DNA of 64,000 bases from NCBI GenBank assembly GCA_037693485.1, contig CM075354.1, positions 160,171,501 to 160,235,500 on the forward strand. Direction: 5' to 3'. Below, in pieces: positions 24,115-37,041 of the stretch. Positions within the stretch are counted from its first letter, which is position 1, and every line of letters begins with the position of its first letter. The position numbers and the translations under genes were made by a program. This DNA comes from Kitagawia praeruptora (lineage: Eukaryota; Streptophyta; Magnoliopsida; Apiales; Apiaceae). The notes beneath the pieces were generated by a model. That model did not search any database. It had not been told where the DNA came from and was given only the letters and a program-made list of their open reading frames with translations.

Positions 24115-26331
24115 ATGACAGAGATTCCTCCTCCATCAGGTTCTGAGAAAGCTCCTACTACTGTTAGTAGGTATGAGACAATTAGGGTTCCTATACTTAG
24201 GCCAGCAGAGTATGAAATCTGGAAGGTGAAGATGACAATGTTTCTGGAGGCTACAGATCTAGAATATCTTGACAGAATTTATGAAGGTCCTCATAAACCT
24301 ACAAAGTTAACTGCTGCTGTTGCTGGTGAGGAATCAAAAGTGATTCCAAAGGAAAAGAATGATCTAACTGCTGAGGATCTTTCATCTATTGCTAAGGATG
24401 CAAAAGTAAGGCATTTACTTCACAGTGCTTTAGATAATGTTATGTCAAACATGGTGATTAACTGCACAACTGCAAAAGAAATTTGGGATGCACTTGAGGT
24501 TAGATGTCAGGGAACTGCTGCTATCAAGAAGAATAGAAGGAACATACTCACACAGGAGTATGAGCATTTTGAGGCAAAGTCTGAAGAAACCATGACAGAA
24601 ACATTTGACAGATTCTGTAAACTGCTCAATGATCTATCATTGGTTAACAAAGAATATGATCTAGAAGACTCAAATCTCAAGTTTCTTCTTTCTCTACCTG
24701 AAAAGTGGGATGTGAAAACAACCACTATAAGAGATAATTATGATCTTGCTGATACTGAGATTGATGAAATCTATGGACTACTTAAGACTCATGAATTGGA
24801 AATGGAGCAGAGAAACAGGAGATCAAGCAAGAAGTTGAAGTCTGTTGCTCTCAAGGTTGAAGAAAAACCATCAAGGAAGAAGGCAAAAGGAAAAGCCTTA
24901 GTCATTCATTCAGAAAGTGAGTCATCAAACTCTGATGTTGACTCAAACACAGATGAATCATCTGATTCTGAAGATGATGAAGAGATGATGAAAATGGCTG
25001 CATTGATGGTAAAGACTTTCAAGAAGATGGGATTCAAGAACTTTAAAAAGGGAAATAGATTCTCCAAGAATTACTCAAAGTCTGACAGGAAGAATTTCAG
25101 CAAATTTGAGGGAAAGGACTCCAAATCTGGGAAGAAAGATAAGTCTGAGATTCAATGCTACAAGTGTAAGGAGATGGGTCATTATGCTCCTGAGTGCAAG
25201 AAGGGTAAAACTGAAAAGGCACTCTATACAAAAGGCAGAGACTGGGCAGACACTTCAGACTCAGATGAGGAAGTTAATTATGCACTCATGGCTTCTACTC
25301 AGAATGAAGATTCAGAACTAAAGGTACCCCCAACTACCTATGCTTATAATATTGATAATATAACTGAATTGAGAATTTATCTTAAAGCATTACATATCAG
25401 TTATAGGGATCAGACTTTAGAGAATGAGAGAATCAAGAATGAGTGTTCTCAACTTAAAGAAAGAAATAAACTTGTTGAAGAACAACTTGAAAACATGAAT
25501 AATATTCAGAAAGAAAGAGATGATGCTGTTTTTCTAGAACAGGAGTTGCTAGGTAAGTATAAGCAACTGGAATCTGAATTAGAGGATGCAAAGAACATTA
25601 TTAAAACATGGACTGATTCTGGAAAAGACACTCATGAGGTTTTTCAAGCTGACACTGTTGGTTTAGGGTACTGTGAGGAAGATGAGCTTAGATTTCTAAA
25701 TCATGTTAAAGTTAGGCAAACTCTTCCAGCTAGAAAATTTGTTCATGGTACAGTTAAAACTAAACATGGAGCTGTTGAAAGTGAGCCAGTAAAAACCTGT
25801 GCCAAACAGGTTAACATTGGTTCAATGATAGATAAACAACTTAAGCAAAAGCTTAAAGAGATAAAATCTGTCAATAAACAGAAAATGCCTAGGAAAAATA
25901 GAAATGGATAGGTAGGCATTACATCAGAAAATAGGCCAATGCTTGCTACATTTGCACCTAGAAAAACTTGTCATAACTGTGGTAGCACTAATCATCTTGC
26001 TAGTTTCTGCAGGAAGAACAAAGACATTAATTCTTTACCCTCCAAATCTGGAGTGAAAAAGAATATTGTCAAACCTAGACCATAAATTCTGTGCAAACAT
26101 TGTGGAAGTACTTGGCACTTAATTTACACTTGAAAGAATTATCATGCTATTTATCATAATTACTATGAACTGAAACCTAATTTGAAATGGGTTAAAGTTA
26201 ATTTTGCAGGTCCTAAGACTGAAAATGTTAGTTTAAACTCTGATAATGACAAATCCGCTGCAAAAGCTAACAGATTCAATAAAGCAAAAGGATCCAAGCA
26301 AGTCTGGATCCTTAAAACTAACAATCAGTGA
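24115..26331 (+). pseudogene. Element B gag, with nonsense codons
   Basis: The start codon at 24115 lies 47 bp after the PBS. The first 598 codons are open. The N-terminal half resembles copia Gag (EIWDALEVRCQGTAAIK, ILTQEYEHFEAKSEETM), followed by an acidic Ser-rich stretch and a CCHC knuckle CYKCKEMGHYAPEC at residue about 348, then a coiled-coil region. After the TAG at 25909-25911 the same frame continues with a second knuckle (CHNCGSTNHLASFC, 25969) and a third missing its last Cys (CKHCGSTWHLIYT, 26092). Further stops are at 26083, 26131 and 26329. Gag would form the virus-like particle and bind RNA. Confidence 0.9.
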
Positions 26332-26515
26332 TTGTTTGTGATTGCAGGGCATCAGGGTAAGTACCCTAGTCGTGGACAGTGGATGTTCAGGACACATGAC
26401 TGGAAATAAAGCCCTGCTATCAGAGTATGTGGAGAAGGCTGCCCCAAAAGTTTCCTATGGAGATGGCAACATAGGATATACTCTGGGATATGGCAATATT
26501 AATCTTGGAAGTGTC

Positions 26516-28141
26516 TGTTAGTGTAGGTGCCCTAGAGGTAATACATTGTTTCTCGAATAAACCTTATGTCATTTGATTATTAAATAAATGTATTTATTAT
26601 GACTCTAATTACTGCGATATTTGTTAGCATAATAAATGTCCTTAGAATAATGATACACATTATATAGTTTAAGTTTACAACTTGAATTTGAGATTATATA
26701 ATATATATCATATTCTTAAAGGTCCCTAGTCGAGTATTATTATACAGGACAATAATAATACATAAATAGACTAGTATGTTTTTGACTGATAACCACATCT
26801 CATTGGTTATAAGTATGGAGATACTAAAGTCAATACATAGGTACATGTAGGGTACATGGTACTGGACAGATCCACCGTGAGATTCTTCATGTTAATTAAG
26901 TCATAAGAAAGACTCACAGTGATAATGGTGTAATGATCCTTTGACTTGAGATCATTATATTTCTATACGAGGATAATATACTTTGACTACATTAAAAGTT
27001 ACCTTTGATCGGGTAATGATAGATAAAGGATTTAACCCTCCTATGATTAGGAGAGATATTATTGGCCTCTTGATTGAGTGAGACTATAAAATGCATGGCC
27101 GTGCTCAAATAATGATTTGTTATTAATAGTCTGCTCATGGATCAAGTAAACCCGGATTAAATTATGAAGAGGATGACATAAACATGCCTCGAGTTTAATC
27201 TATAATATTTGGTTAAAAGGATTATATTACACGGGAACATTAATCATAAAAGGTTTATCGAATCACGATTTAATTATTATTTAATTGGGTAGCAATGATG
27301 TATTACTAGATACCGCTCATTGTTTATAATTTTATTGGAGAATAAAATTATTGCCAAAATAAATAATAACCTACAGGGTCACACACATAGAACATTTTAA
27401 AGGAAGAATTAATTTAAATTATGAATTTAAATTAATTAATGATAAGTTGGGTTTTATTATATTATATTAATTAAGTGGGACTTAATTAAGCTAAAATAAA
27501 AAATACAAAGATATATGAGATATGATTTTAATAATTAAGTTTGACTTAATTATTATTTATTTGAATAATAGAATTAGATTTTATTATTTAAATAAATCAT
27601 ATTTGGGTTAGGTTTTGATAAGGGCTTTTGGCTTTACACTATCCTATATAAAAAGATATGGGGTAAAGGATTTTTGTACGTGAAAAATTTCAGCAGAGCC
27701 GCATCCCAAAACCAAAACCCTAAAAACTACATCTCATATTTTCATTGGAGGCTAGTACCTCCCTGCTTTTTGGCTTTACACTATCCTATATAAAAAGATA
27801 TGGGGTAAAGGATTTTTGTACGTGAAAAATTTCAGCAGAGCCGCATCCCAAAACCAAAACCCTAAAAACTACATCTCATATTTTCATTGGAGGCTAGTAC
27901 CTCCCTTCCATTCAAGAATCGTTCTTGGAGTGTTCGTGTGGATACCGTAGAGGAGGCTTCGTAGAGGAGCGTTCAGAATCATGAAATCTAGGATCTCCTT
28001 TTTGACATCCAATACGTAAAGCTTCGAAAAAGGTAAATATATTCTTACTACCATGATTATCTAGCATTAAACATGGATCCGGGCTTGGAATTCGATTTAA
28101 TTTTACAGTTTCCGTTGCGTTTTGATGCTCGAATTCCAACA
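26516..28141 (+). mobile_element. Solo LTR of another copia-like element inserted in the element B protease
   Basis: The insert opens TGTTAGTGTAGG and closes AATTCCAACA, is 1626 bp long and has a perfect 5-bp target duplication, GTGTC (26511-26515 and 28142-28146). No internal coding region is present, so it is best read as a solo LTR left by recombination between two LTRs. It contains a tandem duplication carrying its TATA region. The orientation is inferred from the TATA boxes and the TGTTAG start. Confidence 0.9.
27627..27910 (+). repeat. Tandem duplication (about 142 bp, two copies) around the solo LTR promoter
   Basis: The segment starting GGCTTTACACTATCC at 27630 is repeated at 27772 with almost no change. 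Each copy carries TATATAAAAAG (near 27646 and 27788) and the following leader, so the LTR has two near-identical core promoters in a row. Confidence 0.92.
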
Positions 28142-28197
28142 GTGTCATCATCACAAATGTAGCTCTGGTTCCAGGACTCAAGCATGATCTGTTATCT

Positions 28198-29760
28198 GTG
28201 AGTCAAATCTGTGACAGAGGATATCATGTAGATTTTCAGCCTGAATACTGTCAAGTCATCAGTAAATCTACAGGGAAAGTTGCTCTAGTTAGAAACAGAC
28301 ACAATAACATCTATGAAATAAAATTGTCAACAAACTCTGATGGAAAAGCAGTGTGTCTATCAACAAGGATGTCTAGTGAAGAGAGTTGGAAGTGGCATAA
28401 GAAACTCTCTCATTTAAATCTAAACAACATCAATGAGCTGATAAAGAATGATCTTGTAAGAGGACTTCCAAAGTCTTTGTTGAATATAGATGGCCTGTGT
28501 GATTCATGTCAAAAGGCCAAACAGAGAAAGGCTTCTTTCAAAAGTAAGTCTGAGTCTTCAATTGTTGATCCTTATCATCTTCTACATGTTGATCTTTTTG
28601 GACCAGTGAATGTGATGTCTCTTGGAAAGAAGAAATATGCTCTAGTCATTGTTGATGAATACACCAGATACACGTGGGTGTATTTTCTAGCAAAGAAGGA
28701 TGAAACTGCTTTAACTCTGGCAGAACATATAATGCAGTTGGACAAAGGGTCAAAGAATCAAGTGAAGATTATCAGAAGTGACAATGGAACTGAATTCAGG
28801 AATTTGACAATGGAAGAATTTTGCAAGAACAAAGGAATTAAACAAGAGTTTTCTGCACCTGGCACTCCACAACAGAATGGTGTAGTTGAAAGGAAGAACA
28901 GAACCTTGATAGAAGCTGCCAGAACTATGCTTGATGAAGCAAAATTACCAACCTATTTCTGGGCAGAAGATGTTCAAACTGCTTATTTTACTCAGAATGC
29001 CACTCTGATCAATAAGCATGGAAAAACACCATATGAAATGGTGAGAGAAAAGAAGCCAAACCTGAAATATTTTCATATTTTTTGGTGCAAATGCTTTGTA
29101 CTGAAAACTCATCCTAAATAGTTGACCAAATTTGACCTGAAGGCAGATGAAGGAATTTTTGTTGGCTATCCACTGTCAACTAAGGCATTCAGAGTTTATA
29201 ACCTGAGAACCAAAGTGATCATGGAATCAATTCATGTGTCATTTGATGACAAGAAAATATCTGGACTTGAAGATGTGAATGAACATGATCAACTACACTT
29301 TGAAAATGAAGATTTATTCTCAGATGAAGTAAACTCTGATGAGGCTAATCTGATAAACTCTGTTGAGCTAAACTCTGAACCTCTACTGGTAAATACTGAA
29401 GAGACTTTTCAGCCAGAAACAAGAGAAGAACCAGTTGAGGGGGAGCATGAAGAATCACATCAAAGTGGTAACTCAAATTTTGATAGTGACTCAGCTGAAA
29501 CTTTTGAATCAAACTCTGATAGTTCAATCTCTGAGCAGTCACATTCAGGGGGAGCCTCAGAGAATGAAGAAAGACACCAAGGAAATCAGGAGAACATAGA
29601 TCGAGGGGGAGGATCAAACTCTGAGAGAAGTCATTTGCCTTCAGCTAAGAAATGGACAAAATCTCATACACCTGATTTGATTATTAGTGATCCAGATGCA
29701 AAAGTCAGAACAAGAAGTGCAACAACAAATGAATGTCTGTTTCATGCATTCTTGTCATAA
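28198..29760 (+). pseudogene. Element B integrase
   Basis: The zinc-binding HHCC module is present (WHKKLSHLNL, then CDSCQKAKQ). The catalytic core has all three acidic residues, in HVDLFGPV, IRSDNGTEF and NGVVERKNRT. A TAG at 29119-29121 interrupts the core's C-terminal side just before LTKFDLKADEGIFVGY, and the same frame continues through an acidic Ser/Glu-rich linker to a TAA at 29758-29760. Integrase would insert the cDNA. The catalytic residues are intact, but the two nonsense codons and the broken protease upstream rule out a functional polyprotein. Confidence 0.92.
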
Positions 29761-31291
29761 GCTGAGCCAAAGAAGGTTGAAGAAGCTCTTAAAGATGCTA
29801 ACTGGATAACAGTAATGCAAGAAGAGTTAAATGAATTTGAGAGAAATGAAGTGTGGACACTAGTACCAAGACCCAAGAATAGATCTATTGTTGGTACTAA
29901 GTGGGATTTCAGAAACAAAACTGATAGTGAAGGGGTTGTTACAAGAAACAAAGCCAGACTTGTGGCAAAAGGCTATTCATAGCAAGAGGGAATAGATTAT
30001 GATGAGACTTTTGCTCCAGTTGCCAGGTTAGAGGCAATAAGGATGTTTCTTGCTTATGCTTCTCACAAGAAATTCAAAGTTTTTCAAATGGATGTAAAAA
30101 GTGCTTTTTTGAATGGAAAACTTGAAGAAGAAGTGTTTGTTGAACAACCACCTGGCTTTGTAGATCTAAAATATCTAGACCATGTCTACAGGCTAGACAA
30201 GGCACTCTATGGACTTAAGCAGGCACCAAGAGCATGGTATGAAACTCTGGCTCAATTTTTCTTAGAAAGTAGGTTCAACAGAGGTACAATTGATAAAACT
30301 TTGTTTTATTTCAAATCTGGAAGTGACTTGATTTTAGTTCAGATATATGTTGATGACATTATTTTTGGATCTACTAATGACAAACTCTGTAAGAAGTTTA
30401 CCAAGCTCATGCAGTCCAGGTATCAAATGAGCATGATGGGAGAGCTTAGTTATTTTCTAGGCTTACAGGTGAAGCAAACAGATGATGGTATCTTTATCAA
30501 TCAAGCAAAATATACCAGAAATCTTCTAAAGAAGTGTGGTATGCTTGACTGTTCATCTGCAACAACTCCCATGGCAACTACAACTAAATTGGACAAAGAT
30601 ACAGGGTCATTAGTAGATATGACAAGCTACAGAGGAATGATTGGCTCTCTACTCTATTTAACAGCAAGTAGACCTGATATCATGTATGCAACATGTCTGT
30701 GTGCAAGGTTTTAGGCAGATCCAAGAGAACCACATCTAACAGCTGTGAAGAGGATTTTTAAGTATCTCAAGGGCACTATAACTTTAGGGCTGTGGTATCC
30801 AAGAGAATCAGATTTCAACCTACTTGGCTACTCTGATGCAGACTTTGCAGGCTGTAAGATTGACAGAAAAAGCACCAGTGGGAGTTGTCAATTTCTTGGT
30901 GACAGACTTGTTTCTTGGTACAGCAAGAAAACAAAAATCAATATCCACATCTACAGCTGAAGCAGAGTATATTGCTGTTGGTAGCTGTTGTGCACAGATT
31001 CTATGGATAAAGAATCAATTGCTGGATTATGGATTGAGGTATAGCAAGATACCTATTTTCTGTGATAATCAAAGTGCTATTGCAATGACAGGTAATCCAG
31101 TACAACACTCAATGACCAAGCACATCAGCACAAGGTATCATTTTATCAGAGAGCATGTAGAGGAAGGCAACATTGAGCTTCACTTTGTGTCTAAAGAACA
31201 ACAACTTGCAGATGTCTTCACCAAGCCTTTGAGTGAAGCTACATTTATAAGGCTGGTCAATGAACTAGGAATGGTCTCTGGTTTTGACTAG
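29761..31291 (+). pseudogene. Element B reverse transcriptase and RNase H
   Basis: The frame continues from integrase (AEPKKVEEALKDANW), has a TAG at 29980-29982 inside the conserved RLVAKGYS-QEG block, then RT motifs with catalytic YVDD at 30346-30357 and a TAG at 30712-30714. Near 30927-30936 an extra A in an A-rich run shifts the frame; RNase H continues in the next frame (SISTSTAEAEYIA through ADVFTKPLSEATF) to the TAG at 31289-31291. It is clearly the same family as the element A pol (same spacing and motifs) but with many substitutions. Confidence 0.93.
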
Positions 31292-33323
31292 AAATGTTGG
31301 TTAGACTCAAAAATTTTTCTTATATAATGTGTTGCTCATATTTCTGTGAATTGCTAAGTGCTCTGTGAACTTTGTTGCTTAAACTCTGTTATGCATATTC
31401 TGTTAACATGTTTTTGTTTAAACAATGTTAAACTCTGTCAGCATGTCTGTCTGTCATACACTGTTAACATGATTGATAAACTCTGTGAATTCTGGATTGA
31501 TTATTGTCTGGATGAAAACACCAATGAAGAAATATGTATGAAGCATGATTCTCAGTAATTAAATCATGACTCTTTCTGAGTCACTGTGATCTAATCAGAA
31601 CTTGTGCAGTAAGTTAACACAGCATGATACTGTTTCATATTTATAGCATCTCTTAGTTTATTTGATCCTAAACTCTGAGTCTATGAACACTATGTGCATT
31701 GCCTCTCATGAATAACTTCTGATATTGATGAACTCTAAACTCTGGTAGTGACACTCTGTTCCCAAGACGTATACATGGTTCTTGATGATTCCTGTTTGTA
31801 CTTGTGAAAATTACAAAACTTGAGATGCGTCATTGTTGATTTTGGTGAGTTCAATTCATATCTACACCTTGTGAGAATTTGAGCCAAGTAAGTGATTGAC
31901 ACATTTTATATCAATCAGATTTTATTGTTGTGTGTGTTCATCAGTGAGTATGTTGCTCTAGAACTTGTTTTAAACCATTTTAAGACTGCATGATATGTGT
32001 GTGCATGAAAATGATAAAGGCACTAGGATTCACCATATTTCTCCGAACATTGTTAAAAAATTCCACCCTTAGTACACCCATTTGAGCCTCATTAACTGCT
32101 CCTTTTTAAACTCAGAAGTATTAAGAGCAGTTATATTCTTTTGAAAATTCAAGAGCAAGCAGGTGAGAGTTTCTCTACAAAGGAAAGTTTTCAAATGGAT
32201 GTATATATATATATACATAAAAAAAATGTGTATATACTGATATTTTTGTACAAACATGTATTAAAAATGCAACTGAACACCTTGCTCTATCTAATTGTTC
32301 AGTTAGCAATTTATTCTATTATTTTCTTCTCACCTGTTTGATATTAAACAAATTACACCCTTGAATAAAGTCCTTTTGATTTGTGCATATATGTACTCAA
32401 AGTAGTGTAGATTTGGTGGACAATCAAGCATATGGTAGCATCTGCTCTTACTGATTGAACTTGAGTGTAAACACTTCATCTAAACACTTGTGTGCGTTGA
32501 GAGTTTGTGAGTTTATCAAATTCCTGACATGTTACTCACTGAGTGATGCTTTGATATCTATCTCTTGATCTTTTTGTCTATAAAGACTGTGTGCTTACTT
32601 GGATAATCATGGACATAAAAGGGAATAGGTGTATTCAGATTTCGGTATTTAAGTTACTACAGAGTTTAGCATTCATCATATAATCAGTGTTTATTATGAG
32701 AGTTTGTGCATTCAGTGTTTATTGATTTGCTTTATGGATTTTATGAAATATTAGATGCCATAAAAATTGATTTGGTAACCTCTGCTACACACACACATAT
32801 ATTCATAACTGTGCAATTTTTTTGAAAAGGTTTCGGTGATAAAGTTGGAAAATTGACAAACGCTGTTGAATTGTGTTCAGTACTCTAAGGTAAATTTTTA
32901 TTAAGATAATTTGACAATTTTGGAGTCAATAGAGTGTTTGACAACTGTTAATGAGTGTAAATGTGGTAAAGTGTCTTGATAATAGCAAAGACAGCGGTAA
33001 TAATTGGTATTTTACTGCGCGTGATAAATTGATTTGCTGGATGATTGACACGTGTCCCACTCACCCATTATTGTGTCCCACTCACACATTACTCTAGGAA
33101 CGGTTGAGTGTTTTAATGCACAAACGATTGAGTTTTAATTTTTAATTACAACTCTAATCATTTTTTGTGTATATCGATTCATTTTCTTACTCTCATCTTC
33201 ACATCCACTCATATTCACTTTACCCAACCACAGAGTTCTTTTGTGTTTTTCACTTCGACATTTTCACAAACACCTTTCAAACACATCAATTTCACTGTCA
33301 TTTCTTGCTCTTTTCTTGATCTA
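31292..33323 (+). other. Element B spacer between pol and aORF
   Basis: This 2.0-kb AT-rich stretch has no convincing frame. It includes a short (TA)n run near 32203 and a pair of GTGTCCCACTCAC repeats at about 33054-33087. Confidence 0.6.
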
Positions 33324-36300
33324 ATGGCAACTAAACCTTTTACATCTCTTGGTCTACACTTTGTCCCTAACAACTTTGCAGCTCTACTTGAGAATGACCG
33401 TGCTCCAGAAGCGTTTCATCTTATACTGAACTTTCTCCGTGATTCTGAGATTGGGCAAGCGTTGATTGAACCAGCTGTTCTATCTGCATCTCAGATTGCC
33501 ACTTTCTGGTAGAACTCAAAGTATGTGACTGGAGGAGAGAATGGGACTCCGTCTATAATTTTCACTTATGATGAAGAAGTGTTTGTGATTACTCCACAGA
33601 CTGTCAGTGAAACCATGGGGTTCGATGCTCACACCTCATATGCTGTTGTTTCAGAACAGAATCTGCGAGAAATGCTAACAGAGATTGGGTACATGGAATC
33701 TCTTGCAAAGCTAGGCAGTGTGAGAAGGCCAAATCTTAGTAAGGAATGGAATTTTTTCTTTGATTACATCACCAGAACATTCCAGAAGAAGGTCACCAAT
33801 TGGGATGCCATTCCTATGGATAGTCTGCAAATTGGGTATTCTCTACTCTATGGCAGTAATTTTGATTTTGGTCGATATGTTTTAATGAATTTAGGTGATA
33901 AACTGTTAGAGTCTACTACAGTATATTTTGCTAGATTTTGTCAACTTTTATTCAATGCCTGTGTATCTGGGTTAGAAATTGATGCAGCTGATGTGATTCA
34001 ACCCTTTAAAGTCAATTAGAGGATATTCTCTGATATGACTAATAAGGATATTGGTAAACACTTACCTGCCTTTGTTTTGCCACTTGCCTTACAAAACTTT
34101 CTCAATCATTGCACCACAACAAACACAACCAGAACCACAACAAATGCCTGAACCATTGGCCACTGACCATACTGAAACCATACACTCTCAACCTATACCA
34201 TCATCTGAGGTATACATACTACTCAACCTCCAAACACCCACAAACACTGAACCTCCAGTCACTACTACTCAACCTCAACCACAATCTAGATCAAAAAGGC
34301 AAATACATACTGCACAGAATACAAGGCATTCAAAGGCTAAACAGACATCTACTGGAGCTGTTTACACCAGAAGAACTATTCAAAGGGCAAATAGGCCTTC
34401 ATCACCACTAGTTGAGGACAGCTCTATTGAAGAAGAAGAGGTGATTGAAGTGCCTCAAGCAAAAAGGAGGAGGTTGATTCTTACAGACTCTGATGCTGAG
34501 CAAGTTGTTGAAGCTCCAGAGGCTATCTCTAAAGAGATTCCTGCTGTTGAGATAGAGGTTATTGTAGAACCTACTGTAGAAGAAATAGATTTCAAAATTA
34601 ATGAACCAGTAATTGCTGAGGTTCAGACTGATACTGATGACAGAGATGGATTACATGCAATGGAAGAGTTTGATGAAACTTTCATTCCATTTTCTTTTGA
34701 AGTTGAAACATCTACTCCAACACCCATGGCTGCCACAAACTCTGTTGATACTGGTGTTACAGACGAGCCTACTGTTGTGCTAGAAGACACAGAGGTTGCA
34801 TCTCACACAGAGTTATTCTCTGATGCACATCATGTTTCTGATCATGGTGAGGAAATTGATCAACCAGCAAAAGTTGTTTCTTTAGAGCATGCACAAGGTG
34901 ATCAAGGAAAACAAATTGCTTAAGAACAAGTTGCTGACTTCAATGAAGAAATTGCCTCAGTTGCACATACTGATGAGTCCGATAGTGATTCTTCTAAAGC
35001 AATGAGTGCAGGAGCTGAAAATGATAAATTTCAAACTGATGGACAGAAAACAGGGGAGAAACCAGACTTTGCTGGACCTTCTGTACGAGAAATTGATGAT
35101 AATTATCTGGCAAAGCAAACTGCAGATTGGTACAAAGCAGATTGCATCTTTCCTACTGGACGAGCAGCTACCTTTCTCAAGGAAAATTCAAAGAAGATTT
35201 CAAATCCTGATGTTCTCACTTGTCTACAAGGAACAGTGATTCAAGTCAAGTCTTTAAATCACAGGTTTGATGAAAATCAGAAAGCACTTATTGATCTCAG
35301 AACAGAGGTTACTACTCATGAGGAGAAATCTCAAAGAGCCAATTCAAAGCTGTTTCAACAATTTTCCAAGGCTCAAGAAACTCTTACTGACAGATTGAAT
35401 AAAGTTGAACAGAATCAGATTTTGCTGACTGAAAAGGTTGACTCTATTGCAAACTCTCTTAAGTTAATCACATCTATTCTGATTCCAGATGGTGATGATG
35501 TCAAAAAGAGGGAGAGAATTGCTAGAACTAAGTGCAAGCAAACTCAAACTCTATCAAAAAAGGATCATCTGGATGAAGAAGGTGCAAATTCTGATAAGGG
35601 TTTAAGAACTACAAATCCAAGACATGGACATGGTCGATCTACAAGGTCTACAAGATCAAAATCAAGTTCAATAGCAGATACAAATCTTTAGAGTACTTCA
35701 AGACAAAAGGATTTGTCATTCTCTGACAATCCACAAACAGATGAAGAGCTGGCTGCTAAGATTTTTTGTGAAGAAAATGCTGAGGGGGCTACACTTGAAG
35801 ATATACATGCTGAAGAAAAGCTTTTGCAAGAAGAACATTTAAAGGCATTGAAGTCTGGGAAAGGAAAGAAGATTGCCAAAGCTTCAAGGCCTGCAAGAAA
35901 AGGAATTGAAATTAAAGAAAATTTATCTGGTATTCAAGAAGAAGAAGAAGAAGAAGAAGAAGAAGAAGAAGGAAAATTGATAAGAAAATCTTCTCTTGAT
36001 GCTAAGTTGAAACTGAAAGGGGTGATGGGTGAAGAAGGCAAAGGTAAAAAGGTAGATACAACCTCTGTTGCTACACAAGTTGTAAGTGATTCTCTACCAG
36101 TTCAAAGCAAACCTTTACCTGGGTTTTCTAGACCAAAGATTCCAGTTCAAGCACAAACAGAAGGGATTGGTGGTTATCAACATAGCATTGCTTGTTCAGG
36201 AAAGCCTCCTGGCAGGAATACTTCTAGTTTGGGTTCAAAAAGAGATTTGAGAATTAGTAACAGTCCAAGAGATCCCTCATCACTTATCTTTCCTGGTTCT

Positions 36301-36885
36301 GGTATTATTCAAGAGAATCTGGACAAATTGGAATCAGTTCAACTAGTTCACCAAAGAAGTTTAGATGTTCACTTCTTGTTGTACTTCATGGTAGATGAAA
36401 CAGTGTATAGGGTGAATGAAGATGTGATCAAGCTCAAGCTGTTTGAAGAACTTCAGTATGTTCTGTATATATTCAGGGTCAGAAATCGACGAACATCACT
36501 TATTGCTAATTCTATAAGGGAATATATGCTGAGAGCCAAAGTCTTTACTGGATCAAAGACTATTGAAGAGTATGTGCCTAAATATAGAGATTGGAATGGA
36601 AACCTTGTTGAAATGAAGAAGGGAACTGCAAAGCTAAAGACTGATCTGGGTGTAACAGTTCTTGATTTTAATTCTCAATCAGAGGAAGTAAAATTCATAA
36701 GACTGGGAAATGAGATGAGGAGGAATAAAATCTACGATCTAAGAGCTGCTATCTATCAGACTGATGAAAGTAATCCCGAGTTAAGAGAAATCAAGGAAGT
36801 TATGCAGAGAGAACTTGAAAATGCTGAGAGAAGACTATTGATAGATTATCTCAGAACAACACCAGATCTTGAGGAGGTTAGGTAG
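33324..36885 (+). pseudogene. Element B additional ORF (aORF), broken
   Basis: The start is taken at the ATG at 33324 (MATKPFTSLG). In-frame stops are at 33510 (TGG to TAG likely), 34017, 34921 and 35689, and a frameshift lies between about 34050 and 34110. The N-terminal domain matches the element A aORF (KEWNFFFDYI, IGYSLLYG, YFARFCQLLFN). The middle is acidic and Pro/Thr-rich, followed by a coiled coil (about 35200-35490) and a poly-Glu run coded by a GAA repeat at 35937-35970. The C-terminal 190 residues form a denser, charged, probably globular segment. No signal peptide or clear membrane span is seen. The function is unknown. Confidence 0.75.
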
Positions 36886-37029
36886 ACAGAATTTGTAAGT
36901 AATTCGAATTTTCTGTAGATTTTGTTAAGTCAAGATTAAACTCTGATTAAATGTTAAACACTGTGTTTCTATTAGATTATTTTGACATCATCAATTACTG
37001 TGAACTTGTACATTTTTACTAATGAACAA

Positions 37030-37041
37030 GTTGGGGGAGAT
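37030..37041 (+). promoter_or_regulatory. Polypurine tract of element B
   Basis: GTTGGGGGAGAT directly precedes the 3' LTR. A degraded extra tract (AAAAAGAGGGAGAGAA) near 35504 matches the first upstream tract of element A in position. Confidence 0.8.

Larger units (their letters stand above)
26340..28197 (+). pseudogene. Element B protease, split by a solo LTR
   Basis: The frame is shifted relative to gag. VVDSGCSGHMTGNK near 26372 is the copia aspartic protease active site (D-S-G). The frame runs to 26515, is interrupted by the solo LTR (26516-28141) and resumes as ALVPGLKHDLLSVSQ, a standard copia block between protease and integrase. Removing the insertion and one target duplication rejoins the two parts in frame. 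The enzyme would cleave Gag-Pol; here it cannot be made. Confidence 0.88.

Noticed and set aside
27912..28181. Minus-strand 89-codon frame crossing the solo LTR end
   Set aside because: It spans the insertion junction at 28141 into protease coding, so it is accidental.
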